Under the pieces are notes generated by a model. The model did no database searches, was not told where the DNA came from, and saw nothing but the letters and a program-made list of their open reading frames with translations. Shown in pieces: positions 4,384 to 5,133 of a DNA stretch of 5,133 bases. The stretch is taken from assembly GCA_002297935.1 (NCBI GenBank), contig DBLC01000167.1, forward strand, positions 3,043 to 8,175, given 5' to 3'. This DNA comes from Dialister sp. UBA734. GTDB lineage: Bacteria > Bacillota > Negativicutes > Veillonellales > Dialisteraceae. The position numbers and the translations under genes are program-made. Position 1 is the first letter of the stretch. The number at the start of each line of letters is the position of its first letter.

Positions 4384-5133
4384 TTAAATCTTCGCAAGAG
4401 CCTGTTCAATATCTTCCAGCAGGTCATCGATATTTTCAATGCCTACGGAGATACGAACGGTGCCTGGGGTGATGCCGGCTGCCAGCTGGGCTTCTGGGGA
4501 GAGCTGCTGGTGGGTGGTGGATGCCGGATGAACCACCAGGGACTTGGAGTCGCCTACGTTAGCCAGGTCAGAGAAGATTTCCAGGTTGTCGATGAACTTT
4601 CTAGCTGCATCGAAGCCATCTTTCAGTTCGATGGAGAAAATGGAGCCAGCACCTTTTGGCAGGTATTTCAACTGCAGTGCATGGTATGGAGAGGATTCCA
4701 GGCCTGGATAGTTGACTTTCGCAATTTTCGGATGTTTTTCCAGGTATTCAGCCACTTTGGTTGCATTGTACACGTGACGTTCTACGCGGAGAGACAGGGT
4801 TTCCAATCCCTGGAGGAAGAACCAAGCGGCGATTGGGGTGATAGCAGCGCCGGTATCACGGAGAACTTTTGCACGGATACGGGTTACAAAACCAGCACCT
4901 GGTACGTCGGTAGCAAAGTTGATACCATGATAGGATTCATCTGGAGCAGCAAAGTGCGGATATTTTTCTGGCTGGTTCCAGTTGAACTGGCCATTTTCAA
5001 TAATGGCGCCGCCCAGGGTGGTTCCGTGACCACCGATGAATTTGGTAGTGGAATGAACAACAATATCCAGACCGTGTTCCAGTGGACGGAACAGGTATGG
5101 AGTAGCGAAGGTATTATCAATGATCACCGGCAA
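4384..5133 (-). CDS. metY: O-acetylhomoserine sulfhydrylase-like enzyme, C-terminal part (runs off the right edge)
   Basis: This is the last 249 codons of a cytoplasmic PLP enzyme of the Cys/Met metabolism family, which forms homocysteine (or methionine) from O-acetylhomoserine and sulfide or a thiol. Visible in the fragment: IDNTFATPY with Asp6 (contact to the PLP ring nitrogen); HSTTKFIGGHG with Lys31, the PLP Schiff-base lysine; NVGDSKSLVVHP (192-203), typical of O-acetylhomoserine sulfhydrylases; and TVRISVGIE with Arg227, the substrate-carboxylate arginine. The reading frame is open to the window edge. Its first codon there (TTG) is an internal leucine, not a start, and compared with a family length of about 430 some 180 N-terminal residues are outside. 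Cystathionine gamma-lyase/synthase is less likely because of the GDSKSL segment. Confidence 0.92.
   Translation of the reverse strand: MPVIIDNTFATPYLFRPLEHGLDIVVHSTTKFIGGHGTTLGGAIIENGQFNWNQPEKYPHFAAPDESYHGINFATDVPGAGFVTRIRAKVLRDTGAAITPIAAWFFLQGLETLSLRVERHVYNATKVAEYLEKHPKIAKVNYPGLESSPYHALQLKYLPKGAGSIFSIELKDGFDAARKFIDNLEIFSDLANVGDSKSLVVHPASTTHQQLSPEAQLAAGITPGTVRISVGIENIDDLLEDIEQALAKI

Overview
The window looks like a chromosomal housekeeping stretch from a low-to-moderate GC member of the Bacillota. The Bacillus-like HslV N-terminus (a short propeptide before Thr-Thr-Ile), the hslV-hslU order, the strong AGGAGG-type ribosome binding sites and the very repeat-rich intergenic DNA would fit the Negativicutes (Acidaminococcus / Phascolarctobacterium / Megasphaera-like). 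That placement is an inference from pattern, not a database match.

Layout from left to right: (1) 1-417 is non-coding. It holds a hairpin built of 8-base GTGACTRG units, a good leftward promoter for a gene outside the window, a 203-base imperfect palindrome, and the hslU terminator. (2) 418-2303 on the minus strand is hslV-hslU, the two-component ATP-dependent HslUV (ClpQY) protease, joined by a TGATG stop/start overlap. (3) 2304-2759 is non-coding. It holds the probable hslVU promoter and a long repeat-rich leader, then more GTGACTRG repeats, a second hairpin repeat and the promoter of the next gene. (4) 2760-3224 on the plus strand is a PaaI-type hotdog thioesterase. (5) 3229-3413 is a repeat element ending in a bidirectional terminator. 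(6) 3456-4022 on the minus strand is a flavodoxin-fold flavoprotein with a compact four-cysteine motif; it has its own promoter bracketed by a 13-base inverted repeat. (7) 4170-4351 is a second, inverted copy of the repeat element. (8) From 4384 past the right edge, on the minus strand, is the C-terminal part of an O-acetylhomoserine sulfhydrylase-like PLP enzyme.

Apart from hslV/hslU the genes do not form an obvious pathway; each appears to be its own transcription unit. The most noteworthy content is between the genes. One repeat family (AAAAGGTTATAAAAGGTTAT core, large palindromes) sits just downstream of gene 3' ends. A second family (GTGACTRG units) sits at promoters or 5' leaders. The AT-richer flavoprotein gene is bracketed by two inverted copies of the first family. 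I see no defence system, CRISPR array, transposase, tRNA or rRNA.
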